A DNA stretch of 64,000 bases. Source: Burkholderia sp. Ac-20365. Lineage in GTDB: Bacteria > Pseudomonadota > Gammaproteobacteria > Burkholderiales > Burkholderiaceae. A program made the translations under genes and the position numbers. Positions 17,114 through 24,995 of the stretch are shown piece by piece. How positions within the stretch are numbered: the stretch's first letter is position 1; every line of letters begins with the position of its first letter. A model generated the notes under the pieces. It worked only from the letters and a program-made list of their open reading frames with translations, did not search any database and was not told the origin of the DNA. The DNA is taken from NCBI RefSeq assembly GCF_017104715.1, contig NZ_JAAGPI010000003.1:1-64000 (forward strand), in the 5' to 3' direction.

Positions 17114-18145
17114 CTAGCCGCGCGCCGCGGCGATGGCGGTGAAGAGGGGCGTGGTCGCGGCATACTGCTTCGAGAAGCTCGCGTACAACTGCGACTGCAT
17201 CTCGCCGCGCGCCGTGTCGCGATCGGCTTTCGACATCGGATAGAACGACATGCCGCGCTTCTTCAACTCCTGCTCGGCGCTGGCGGCCGTCTGGATGGCT
17301 GCGATGCGCTGTTTCGCGGTCGCGTCTTGTGCTGCTTTCTGAAATGCGGGGCGCAGATTCTCTGGAATCTTCGCGAGCGCGCGGCGGCCCATCACGGTGA
17401 CGAGCGGGCTGAAGACGTGCTGCGTTTGCCAGCACGACTTCACGACTTCATCGAACTTGCTCGCCAGCACGGTCGCGCAGTCGTGCTCGAAGCCATCGAC
17501 GACACCAGTTTGCGCGGCCATATACAACTCGCCGATGGGAATGGGCGTCGGGACTGCGCCCATCAGCTTGAAGGTTTCCATGAAGGCTGGTGTGGGCAGC
17601 ACGCGCAGTTTCACGCCCTTGATATCGGCGAGCGATTGCGTGGGCTTCTTCGTGAATACGTTGCGCGCCCCAAAGGAATAGCCCCACGCGACGACTGTGC
17701 AGCCCGCACGCTGTTGCAACAACGTGTCGAACGATTTCCCGACGGTGCCGTCCATTGCGCGCCCGACATGGTCGAAGTTGTCGAACACATAGCCGAGATC
17801 GAGCATGCCGAGTTCCGGCAGCACGGTTGCCCAGATCGACGAGCCGGTGACCATCATGTCGACCGCACCGACCTTCACCTGCTGGACGACATCGCTTTCC
17901 TTGCCGAGCTGGCTGTTCGGGAAATAGTCGATCCGGATCTGGTCGCCGACGCTCGCCTTCAGGTTCGCCGCGAGGTTTTGATACCACACGAAATGCGCGG
18001 CGTTTTCGTTCGCGGGCATCGACGATGACAGTCGCAACGTGGCCGCCGGCTGCGCGCGCACGATCGCGGGAAAGCCCGCGCCTGTCGCCGCGAGCGAGGC
18101 CACCGAGGCGGCCTGGATGAACCGTCGCCGGGAAATGGATTGCAT
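17114..18145 (-). CDS. TRAP transporter substrate-binding protein (DctP)
   Basis: 343 residues, starting MQSISRRRFIQAASVASLAA, a twin-arginine signal peptide. The mature part shows the DctP signature (NSQLGKESDVVQQVKVGAVD), the binding Arg region GVKLRVLPTPAFMETFKLMG and TPIPIGELYMAAQTGVVDGF. It captures a carboxylic acid in the periplasm for the fused permease. It is the first gene of the operon dctP-dctQM-lacI-dehydrogenase-amidohydrolase and has a three-site operator 71 bases upstream. Confidence 0.92.
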   Translation of the reverse strand: MQSISRRRFIQAASVASLAATGAGFPAIVRAQPAATLRLSSSMPANENAAHFVWYQNLAANLKASVGDQIRIDYFPNSQLGKESDVVQQVKVGAVDMMVTGSSIWATVLPELGMLDLGYVFDNFDHVGRAMDGTVGKSFDTLLQQRAGCTVVAWGYSFGARNVFTKKPTQSLADIKGVKLRVLPTPAFMETFKLMGAVPTPIPIGELYMAAQTGVVDGFEHDCATVLASKFDEVVKSCWQTQHVFSPLVTVMGRRALAKIPENLRPAFQKAAQDATAKQRIAAIQTAASAEQELKKRGMSFYPMSKADRDTARGEMQSQLYASFSKQYAATTPLFTAIAAARG

Positions 18146-18215
18146 GGTTTTGTCTCCTGAAATGCCGCTTTGAGCGCGGACGATGTATTGCGCGCGGCAT
18201 GACAGCAGCGGCGCG

Positions 18216-18257
18216 ACTGTATCGATTTAGTGTATCGATACAGTAAATCGATACAGT
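18216..18257. promoter_or_regulatory. three-site LacI-type operator before the TRAP operon
   Basis: Three copies of ATCGAT start at 18221, 18234 and 18247, exactly 13 bases apart. The central one is the perfect 12-base palindrome TGTATCGATACA; the flanking ones are imperfect and mirror each other, so the whole 42 bases is a near-perfect palindrome with only one mismatched base pair (position 18230/18243). A central CG is what LacI-family proteins prefer. The most likely ligand is the LacI protein encoded inside the operon. Its place 71 bases before dctP fits repression of the promoter. Confidence 0.75.
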
Positions 18258-18285
18258 TGTGGATCAAATGGGCGTTTACCCGTGT

Positions 18286-19275
18286 TCACCCATCTAGCAC
18301 TTCAGGATTCAGTACGCTCGGCGGTCGACCCGCATATGGGCCGAGATCGAGCGCGGCGAGCAGGTTGTCGACAGCATGGTGGGCGTTCGCGCGACGCGTT
18401 GCGATCGTCGCGCTGCCGGTGTGCGGCGTCATCACCAGGTGCGGGGCGCGCTGCAGTTCCCGATGCACCGCAGGCTCGTTTTCGAAGACATCGAGCCCGG
18501 CGGCCGCGATCGTGCCCGCGACGAGTGCCTGCGCCAGGGCTGCGTCGTCGACGACGCCACCGCGCGCGATATTGACGAGGGTCGCGGAGCGTTTCATCCG
18601 GGCAAGTTGCGGGGCGCCGATAAGATGATGCGTCTGGACGCTGTACGGCAGCGTCAGGATGACGTGATCCGCTTCACCGAGCAATGTGTCGAGCGACACA
18701 TGACACGCTCGACTCTGCTTCTCGATTTCAGGCGTGAGTCGCGTCCGGTTGTGGTACAGCACGTTCATGTCGAAGCCCGCTGCGCGACGCGCAATCGCCT
18801 GACCGATGCGTCCCATACCGACGATGCCCAAAGTCGATCGATGCAGGTCCATGCCAAGCATCAGGTCATACGCAAAACCGCGCCACGAGCCGGAGCGCAC
18901 CAACTGATCACTCTCGATCATGCGTCGCGAAGCGGCGATCAGCAGACCCCATGCGAGATCGGCGACGCTTTCGTTCGACAGATTCGGCGCGTTCGTCGCG
19001 ACAATCGACGCGCGAGTCATGGCTGGGAGATCGAAGTTGTCGTAACCGACCGACGCATTGCTCACCGCACGCAAATATGGCGCACCGTTGATCAGAGCCT
19101 GATCGATGCGATCGGTGCCCAGCAAGAGCGCCCCCGTCTTGTCAGCCATGCGGCGTCGCAGTTCATCGGGTGCGAATGGGATGTCGGTCTCGTTGTACTC
19201 GACGTCGACGTGGGACTTGAGTCGTTCGATGACGTCTGGAAAGGTTGCGCGTGGAACCAGAACTTTGTGCTTCAT
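18286..19275 (-). CDS. D-2-hydroxyacid dehydrogenase (GhrB/2-ketogluconate reductase-like)
   Basis: 329 residues. NAD(P)-binding segment TLGIVGMGRIGQAIARRAAG (GxGxxG), the catalytic Arg in NIARGGVVDDAALAQAL, Glu in VFENEPAVH and His in TPHTGSAT are all present. The N-terminal SVGYDNFDLPA and NAPNLSNESVADLAWGLL match glyoxylate/hydroxypyruvate/2-ketogluconate reductases. It lies just upstream of the TRAP operator on the same strand and diverges from a LysR gene, whose binding site is probably the inverted repeat at 19363-19385. It may work on the same sugar-acid pathway as the TRAP operon, an inference from position. Confidence 0.88.
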   Translation of the reverse strand: MKHKVLVPRATFPDVIERLKSHVDVEYNETDIPFAPDELRRRMADKTGALLLGTDRIDQALINGAPYLRAVSNASVGYDNFDLPAMTRASIVATNAPNLSNESVADLAWGLLIAASRRMIESDQLVRSGSWRGFAYDLMLGMDLHRSTLGIVGMGRIGQAIARRAAGFDMNVLYHNRTRLTPEIEKQSRACHVSLDTLLGEADHVILTLPYSVQTHHLIGAPQLARMKRSATLVNIARGGVVDDAALAQALVAGTIAAAGLDVFENEPAVHRELQRAPHLVMTPHTGSATIATRRANAHHAVDNLLAALDLGPYAGRPPSVLNPEVLDG

Positions 19276-19362
19276 GTGGTTGAACTCGCTTAAGGATCGT
19301 ATCCGATAGCAGCCACTCTAGAAGTTCCGGTTTCAACTGAATAGTGAGTACAGGATTGCACC

Positions 19363-19385
19363 AGTATCAATTTCAGGTTGATACT
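19363..19385. promoter_or_regulatory. perfect inverted repeat, candidate LysR operator
   Basis: AGTATCAA and TTGATACT form an exact 8-base inverted repeat with a 7-base spacer, in the gap between the divergent dehydrogenase and LysR genes. The inner ATCAA-N7-TTGAT fits the T-N11-A pattern of LysR proteins. Confidence 0.6.
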
Positions 19386-19435
19386 GACGACCTTGTGCGA
19401 CCGTTGCGCTCGCGCTTTCACAGAAGAAAGGGATC

Positions 19436-20407
19436 ATGCCTATCAACGACTTCAAGGCCATCGCGACGTTCGCGAAGGCCGTGGAACTCGGCAGCATCCG
19501 GCAGGCCGCGCTGGCACAAGGCGTCACGCCTCAGGCGGCCGGCCAGACCATAGCGCAGCTGGAGCAGCGTCTCGGGGTTCGCCTGTTGCATCGGACGACG
19601 CGCAGTCTCTCTCTAACTGAGGAAGGGCAACGGTTGCTGGAAAACACGTTGCCCGCTCTGGCCGCACTCGATAGAGCTTTGGTTCTTGCGAAGGAGTCGA
19701 AGGACGAGATTGCAGGTCCGCTGCGCATCGTTGGGCCGAAGTCATCGTTCGGTGCGATCCTCATGCCGCTGCTCGACGAGTTTTGTCGCGCGCATCCGGG
19801 CATTCAGCCTGACGTCCAGCTCGATGATGCTATCGGCAACTGGGTGCTGGATCGCGTCGATGTCGGCTTTCGTCTTGGCGCGTCGGCCAGCGAAGGCGTG
19901 ATTGGCCGCCAGCTATTTCCGATCCAGATGATCGTGTGCGCAACGCCCGACTATCTCAAGGCGTATGGGACGCCGTCGACACTCGACGATCTGGCGACGC
20001 ATCGCTGCAGCGTGTTCCGGCATCCGGTCACCGGCAAGGTATCGCCGTGGTATCTGACGGTGGACGGCAAGCTTGAGCATCGGCAGATGTCGCCCGCATT
20101 CGCGACGAATGACACCGATCTGGAAGCGCAGGCTGTGCTTGCGGGGCAGGCCATAGGTCAACTCGCCAATTTTCTGGCAGCGCCCCATATCCGCGCAGGG
20201 CGGCTGGTGCCCGTTCTTCTGCAGCATGTGAGCGCGCACACGGGCCTGCATCTCTACTACGGAAGCCGAAGCGCCATGCCCAGGCGAGTGCGGGCGTTTC
20301 TCGATCTCGCATTCGCGCGGCTGCATGATTGCAGCGACTACGTGCTCGCTGACAAAGAACTCGCGCAGTTTGAAGCACGATCGAAGCGGACGCGCCGCAC
20401 GCGATAG
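19436..20407 (+). CDS. LysR family transcriptional regulator
   Basis: 323 residues with an N-terminal winged helix (IATFAKAVELGSIRQAALAQ, then QTIAQLEQRLGVRLLHRTTR) and a periplasmic-binding-like effector domain starting near residue 90 (GPLRIVGPKSSFGAILMPLL). ATG 19436 is chosen because the HTH begins 5 residues after it. It is divergent from the hydroxyacid dehydrogenase and probably controls it through the inverted repeat at 19363-19385. The effector is unknown. Confidence 0.9.
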   Translation: MPINDFKAIATFAKAVELGSIRQAALAQGVTPQAAGQTIAQLEQRLGVRLLHRTTRSLSLTEEGQRLLENTLPALAALDRALVLAKESKDEIAGPLRIVGPKSSFGAILMPLLDEFCRAHPGIQPDVQLDDAIGNWVLDRVDVGFRLGASASEGVIGRQLFPIQMIVCATPDYLKAYGTPSTLDDLATHRCSVFRHPVTGKVSPWYLTVDGKLEHRQMSPAFATNDTDLEAQAVLAGQAIGQLANFLAAPHIRAGRLVPVLLQHVSAHTGLHLYYGSRSAMPRRVRAFLDLAFARLHDCSDYVLADKELAQFEARSKRTRRTR

Positions 20408-20450
20408 TGACCGTGCATCGGAAAGCGTGCATCAGTCACCGTGCCGCCGG

Positions 20451-21140
20451 TTATGCCGTTTGATCCCCGAGGGCAATTTTGTGAATGTTTGCTGCGTACA
20501 CCCATTCGCGGGCTTGTCGTTCAATGAGATCCATGAAAGCTGGAGGGCCGCTGCAGTAAATCTGTGTGTTGGCATGAGTTGGACTCATTGCGTGGGAACT
20601 CTTCTGCGCGAATAGTTCATCGGACAGGCCGAAATGGTGATAGACCGTACCGTGACTTCGAAGCGCGTCAAATTCTTCTCGAAGAACTGCGCGATCGGCC
20701 GATCGGGCGAAGTTGTGTACTTCAAACCTTTGCCCCGCCGATGCAAGCCGCTTCGCGATTCCCGCGATCGATGCTGCGCCTATTCCGCCAGCAAACAGGA
20801 TAGATCGCGCACGATCGTCCAGAATTGTCGGTGGGCTTTGGGGAGCGCCGACAAACACTTCGTCTCGTTCATTCAACGGAAACTGGGATAGCAGACTATC
20901 CGCTCTGCCATCACCATCCTGTCTGGTGCCAACCACGTAACCATCTGACAGCGACGAAACACCGAGCAAGGGGTAAGTTCTCTCCTTGTCGCCAGTGCTA
21001 TTCAGACAGAGTGTTACACACGATCCTTCGTTAAATGGCGGAAGCGCCGATTGAGACGTTGTTCGAAGTTCAATGGCATGGTACCCCTTGGCAATTTGCC
21101 ATTTCCGGCTAACGATGACGGGAATCAGGTTGTCGCGCAT
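20451..21140 (-). CDS. FMN/NAD-binding oxidoreductase lacking the [2Fe-2S] domain (VanB-like)
   Basis: 229 residues resembling the first two domains of phthalate-dioxygenase-reductase/VanB proteins. The flavin region holds KGYHAIELRTTS, NEGSCVTLCLNS and ERTYPLLG (the RxY[S/T] flavin site); the nucleotide region holds ILFAGGIGAASIAGIAKRL and YCSGPPAFMDLI. Family members normally continue with about 90 residues carrying a plant-type [2Fe-2S] cluster; here the protein stops after the NAD domain with none of those cysteines. No oxygenase partner is adjacent. It may be a stand-alone reductase or a truncated gene; I do not see the missing domain nearby. Confidence 0.75.
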   Translation of the reverse strand: MRDNLIPVIVSRKWQIAKGYHAIELRTTSQSALPPFNEGSCVTLCLNSTGDKERTYPLLGVSSLSDGYVVGTRQDGDGRADSLLSQFPLNERDEVFVGAPQSPPTILDDRARSILFAGGIGAASIAGIAKRLASAGQRFEVHNFARSADRAVLREEFDALRSHGTVYHHFGLSDELFAQKSSHAMSPTHANTQIYCSGPPAFMDLIERQAREWVYAANIHKIALGDQTA

Positions 21141-22000
21141 GTCGTCTCCAATAGGACCTGCATCACAGATTGAACTCTAGCCGATACCTCGTCAGGGATG
21201 GAAAGGGGAGGCGGGCAGTAGTGAATCCGCAGTAGTTATTGAGCGTCGAAACCCGCGCGGTCAAAGGCTTTGAGCGATTAGTGCAAGGTTGGTATTTTCA
21301 GAGCGTACTTTCTGTTTATGCGGTTGCTTTCACTATTGCCAATTACTGAATCTATTCAATGCTCTTGCGTGGTGCGTCGTGCAGAGTCTGGTTTCCGCGG
21401 AGTAGCTTCTGCGGATGAAGGCGCGAAAGCAAACCGCGTGGATGACAGCATCTGGTGAGTATCACTGTCCCTTGTGTGTCGACGAGAGGTAGCGATGTGG
21501 GCGAGGACCAGACTATTGATCCAGTGCTGCAAAAATTCCGTGATGCCATGGCTCCTGCTTCGCGCTCGCGTTCAACATCGATTGTCCGCAATCACCAGGT
21601 CCCCGATAGCGAGGCGACGTAGGGTGAATTGTCCTTTGCCGTGCACGGATGAGCGCCGCGCCATGATGCGTCGTAGTCGCGTCGAGTAATTTGTCAGTTC
21701 AGAAGACATAGAGCGCTTAGCAGTTCAGCCGCGAAGCATGTCGTCGCTGCCGCCCATGTTCAATGGATTATCCGAAATTCGCAACTAACCGTCAGCCGCA
21801 TATGGGGATCACCTTCGCTCCGCCAAACAGCGGACCGCAGAATCGGGCAGGATTTTCATGCATCAGCGAGGGGAATTGCGCGACCCGTGATAATCAAAGC
21901 ACCTTGACTTTCTGCGTTTTGTGGATTGCTCTCGCCTCCCTCGTACGGTAGGGTGGCTGCAGCCCGCAGTTCGCGGGACATTTTTTGAGGAAGAACACAA
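21141..22000. other. 860-base stretch without a recognised gene
   Basis: Short frames on both strands have no family signal and no good ribosome site. The last 40 bases hold the leader of the HU gene with GAGGAAG before its GTG start. I see no repeat or remnant I can name in the rest. Confidence 0.5.
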
Positions 22001-22279
22001 GTGAACAAACAGGAACTCATTGATGCCGTCGCTTCGAGCACGGGTGAAAGCAAGGCCAGCACGGGAGCCGCGATTGATGCCATTCTGGAGGCGGTCAGCG
22101 CCGCTGTGACGCGCGGAGAGACGGTCCAGCTGATTGGTTTCGGGTCATTTTCCACGGGCGCCCGCGCTGAGCGTACGGGGCGCAATCCATCGACGGGCGA
22201 GACGATCACCATCCCCGCGGCGAAGACCGTCAAGTTCACGGCCGGCAAGGGATTCAAGGACACCGTGAACGCTGGGTGA
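22001..22279 (+). CDS. HU family nucleoid DNA-binding protein
   Basis: A 92-residue HU/IHF protein starting at GTG 22001 behind a GAGGAAG ribosome site. [19 protein letters not shown] forms the first helices, [20 protein letters not shown] is the beta-arm with its conserved GFGSF and GRNP, and the end FTAGKGFKD is typical. It bends and compacts DNA as a dimer. It stands alone with non-coding DNA on both sides. Confidence 0.95.
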   Translation: MNKQELIDAVASSTGESKASTGAAIDAILEAVSAAVTRGETVQLIGFGSFSTGARAERTGRNPSTGETITIPAAKTVKFTAGKGFKDTVNAG

Positions 22280-22620
22280 CACCTGCGTAGTGTGACGCAA
22301 TGACCGGCTGACAGGCGGGGAGACCCAGCGTCTGAGCGTTTTCAGGCGTTTGGACTGCTCCGCCGCCCGATGTCGATAAATCTCCGCAAGGGGTCGGCCT
22401 GCCGCTTCGAATCCGGGACACAAATCTCTATGTTCGCCGGATTTTCGCCAAAGTGGTGCGCTTCATGTTCGCCGGAGTGCGGGCGCGGTCTACCGAGACC
22501 GTGGTCATGCCGATTGGCAGGTGCAAGGCCGGTGTGATAAAACGTTGTCCGTCGCGGCCGGCCACGGCCTGCGATATCGCATTCACAGATGCGACTCTCA
22601 ACGTTCACAGGATCAAGAAA
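22280..22620. other. intergenic region before the cold-shock gene
   Basis: No gene recognised. ATGTTCGCCGGA occurs twice, at 22430-22441 and 22465-22476, 35 bases apart, perhaps a trace of a mobile element. The last part probably forms the long 5' leader of the cold-shock mRNA, usual for this family. Confidence 0.4.
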
Positions 22621-22824
22621 ATGGCAACGGGTACAGTTAAGTGGTTCAACGATGCGAAAGGTTTTGGCTTCATTTCTCCGGATGATGGCGGCGAAGACCT
22701 GTTCGCTCACTTCTCCGAGATCAAGACCGAAGGTTTCAAATCTCTGCAGGAAAACCAGAAGGTAAGCTTCGACGTCAAGATGGGGCCGAAGGGTAAGCAG
22801 GCTGCGAATATCAAACCTGTCTGA
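22621..22824 (+). CDS. cspA: cold-shock protein, CspA family
   Basis: 67 residues, a single cold-shock (OB-fold) domain. [20 protein letters not shown] carries RNP1 (KGFGFI) and DLFAHFSEI carries RNP2, where Ala replaces the more common Val. It binds single-stranded RNA and DNA and melts RNA structure. ATG 22621 is set by the universal start of the family; an in-frame extension back to 22453 is rejected. Symbol given by family resemblance only. Confidence 0.95.
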   Translation: MATGTVKWFNDAKGFGFISPDDGGEDLFAHFSEIKTEGFKSLQENQKVSFDVKMGPKGKQAANIKPV

Positions 22825-22983
22825 CCAGTTGTGCGTGTCGCATGACAACCTGAAGAAATGATTGCAGCGTGGGCCGAAGTCCCCGCTAACGCTGCGCGTC
22901 CCCGGGCCGCAATGTGTGTAATCAGAGCAGGCGGGAAATCCTGGCAGCATGATAGGATGGTCCCACCCTGTACGGAGGGAGTC

Positions 22984-23229
22984 ATGGAGAAGCCGATCAT
23001 CACGCCGGAAGAATTTGTCGACGAGATCAATCGGCGGCTTCCGGAGCACGATTGCTATTCGCCCGGTCTGCAGATGTTTCTCATCCCGCGCAACGGCGTC
23101 GGCAACGATGCGATTGGTATCGATTGGGAACCTCGCGACGCCAGCAACGGCGTCATAGCAGTCAGTGAGATTCACAATCAGGTCGCAGCTGAATTTACGG
23201 TTAGCAAATATCTCGGGCGTCGGCATTGA
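22984..23229 (+). CDS. hypothetical small protein, 81 residues
   Basis: Family not recognised. A soluble acidic protein (EEFVDEINRRLPEHDCYSPG, then NDAIGIDWEPRDASNGVIAV) behind a GGAGGGA-like ribosome site seven bases before ATG 22984. Codon use looks like that of its neighbours. No membrane segment or signal peptide. It ends 70 bases before the recombinase remnant on the opposite strand. Confidence 0.65.
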   Translation: MEKPIITPEEFVDEINRRLPEHDCYSPGLQMFLIPRNGVGNDAIGIDWEPRDASNGVIAVSEIHNQVAAEFTVSKYLGRRH

Positions 23230-23299
23230 GGTACGCGAGTCACTCGTAACCGAGGCCGTTCTCGCCTGAGAATAGCCGCGCCATTTCGCATGTTGCCGA

Positions 23300-23479
23300 T
23301 CATACGTCGGCGACACATTCCTGCTTTGCACGCCGCAAAAGCGCGGCCTCGACGCCAACCTGCTTTCTCGCGGCGAAAGCCTCCGCAAACTGGTGCGTCC
23401 GTGCGACCTCGTCGCTGTGCAGGTAGATCAAGGTGGTGGACACCGATGCGTGACCGAGGTTGTCGCGCACGGCGGTCAG
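23300..23479 (-). pseudogene. C-terminal remnant of a tyrosine recombinase/integrase
   Basis: On the minus strand the frame from about 23479 reads AVRDNLGHASVSTTLIYLHS, then DEVARTHQFAEAFAARKQV and ends at a stop at 23300-23302. LGHASVSTT with the following Y (IYLH) is the last box of phage-type integrases: His in LGH and the nucleophile Tyr. Only about 60 codons survive and the catalytic Arg-containing boxes upstream are missing, replaced by the opposite-strand gene at 23490. It is a dead fragment showing that an integrative element once lay here. Confidence 0.8.
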
Positions 23480-23489
23480 TCAGGAAAAC

Positions 23490-23921
23490 ATGAAACGATG
23501 GTTCCTCGCCGCGCTCGCGGCCTGCTGTTTCGTGCCTGGTGTTCGTGCGCAAAGCAACGAATCCGGCCCGCTCGTCACGCCCTCGGGCGAACTGCAATTC
23601 GTGCGCGCGGATCGCGATTTCGTTGGGATGCTCGACAAGGAAATTTTCGATCGCTTCAGCGCTAACACGCTCATGCATTTCGATGACGTCGGCGACGCAA
23701 ACCATACCGTCACGCGCGCGCTTGTGCAGACCGATTCCGGTCCCGTGCTGTACGACTTCCGCCATCGTCCGACACTTGTGCAGCGCTCCGGTAAGCGCAT
23801 GACGGTCAAGCGCGTGTTCTGGAGAGACGATGAAGTCGTGATGCAAGGCTCGCAGGGCTGGTTCCGATTCAAAAGCGGCGTGTTGACGAAGCTGCAGTCG
23901 TCTACGACGACTTACCATTGA
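23490..23921 (+). CDS. hypothetical periplasmic protein
   Basis: 143 residues with a signal peptide (MKRWFLAALAACCFVPGVRA followed by QSN). The mature part is soluble with several predicted beta strands (VLYDFRHRPTLVQRSGKRMT). Family not recognised. ATG 23490 is preferred because it begins the signal peptide. Its stop is 4 bases from an in-frame start of the cytochrome c frame, so the two may be cotranscribed and act in the periplasm together. Confidence 0.6.
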   Translation: MKRWFLAALAACCFVPGVRAQSNESGPLVTPSGELQFVRADRDFVGMLDKEIFDRFSANTLMHFDDVGDANHTVTRALVQTDSGPVLYDFRHRPTLVQRSGKRMTVKRVFWRDDEVVMQGSQGWFRFKSGVLTKLQSSTTTYH

Positions 23922-23988
23922 ACGCGTGCGCTCCCCGACCATAAGCACGCAAGCGACTACACACATAACAGCGCAGCGCTGCCGAAAA

Positions 23989-24387
23989 ATGCCGGCGTTG
24001 TCGACGATCGTGCCGAGGTGTTGCGCCGCTTTAGTTTTGATCGCGATTGCAATGCAGGCCCGGGCCGATCCGGAGGCCGAACGCACAAGTTCACAACTGA
24101 CTGATGACACCATCGTCAGTACATGGCGTGCCTTACGCGCCGTCGATTGCGCCCGCTGCCATGGCAAGGACTATGAAGGGCTGGCGGCACCCTCGATTGT
24201 TGAGTATGCGCGCACTCAGAGCCGTGAGATGTTTGTCCGGAGGGTCCTTGACGGCGAGCCGTCGCGCGGAATGCCTGCGTATCGTGACAACCCCTCGATT
24301 GCTGAGCGCATCGACGATATCTACCGGTATTTTCTCGGCCGTGCCGACGGCACTATCCCCGCTGACCCGCGGCCTGCGCAGCGTTAG
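23989..24387 (+). CDS. periplasmic c-type cytochrome
   Basis: From ATG 23989 the protein has 132 residues: a signal peptide (CCAALVLIAIAMQARAD), a single haem-binding CARCH (CxxCH) with the Cys and His ligands, and a later GMPAY that supplies the axial Met. The region DCARCHGKDYEGLAAPS resembles small cytochromes partnering PQQ alcohol dehydrogenases, but none is in the window. An upstream ATG at 23926 would put charged residues before the signal peptide and is less likely. Confidence 0.8.
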   Translation: MPALSTIVPRCCAALVLIAIAMQARADPEAERTSSQLTDDTIVSTWRALRAVDCARCHGKDYEGLAAPSIVEYARTQSREMFVRRVLDGEPSRGMPAYRDNPSIAERIDDIYRYFLGRADGTIPADPRPAQR

Positions 24388-24587
24388 TCGAAAGTACGAC
24401 CGGCGCGCGTTGATAAGCCGCTCGGGCGCGAGCAATTACGCGAGCATCGCGCGGCAGTCGTGGCCGATTCGTCATGTACGATAGCTGGTCGTGCTGCCAG
24501 CGTGATCGATGGCCAGGCCTTGCGACCATGCAAGCGAAGATACTCGCGCAGCGTAATGACACGGCATGGCATCACAGGAGAATGACG

Positions 24588-24905
24588 ATGATTGATGGAC
24601 TGGTGGGTGGGCGCCTGTACGGCGAGGCGCAGATTCGCACCGGGCAGAATGGCAGGCGGTTCGTGACCTGCAAGGTCCGGGCAACCACCAATGATGGAGA
24701 TACGATTTTCGTCAACGTGATTGCGTTCGACGATGAGGTGCAAACCGCGTTGCTCGCACTGACTGACGCGGATAGCGTCGCGCTGACCGGGACGCTGACC
24801 CCCAAAGTGTGGACGGACAAGAATGGCCTGATCAAACCCGCCATGGATATGGTCGCCCACAGGGTCCTTACGGCTCATGAAGGGCGCCGCGAAGGCGATG
24901 ATTGA
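24588..24905 (+). CDS. SSB-like single-stranded DNA-binding protein
   Basis: 105 residues forming one OB fold: MIDGLVGGRLYGEAQIRTGQ, FVTCKVRATTNDGDTIFVNV, then VALTGTLTPKVWTDKNG. The order of strands and the DTIFVNVIAF segment resemble a minimal SSB, but it has none of the acidic C-terminal tail that recruits partners, and it is about 60 residues shorter than housekeeping SSB. ATG 24588 has AGGAG seven bases upstream, whereas ATG 24582 is too close. Proteins of this kind are common on mobile elements, which fits the recombinase fragment 1.1 kb away. Confidence 0.75.
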   Translation: MIDGLVGGRLYGEAQIRTGQNGRRFVTCKVRATTNDGDTIFVNVIAFDDEVQTALLALTDADSVALTGTLTPKVWTDKNGLIKPAMDMVAHRVLTAHEGRREGDD

Positions 24906-24995
24906 GGTGTCAGGGCACTCGCATCATTGAGAGCCGAAGCGCCTAACAGAGTCGGTGACCTCCTTCGCCGCTAATCGTCGTCAGACTGCATTCAG

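Noticed and set aside
21352..21689. Overlapping small frames in the gap before HU
   Set aside because: No ribosome site or family match; likely chance.
22342..23388. 348-codon minus-strand frame opposite the cold-shock gene
   Set aside because: It runs across a clear csp gene, a small gene and the recombinase remnant with no domain of its own.
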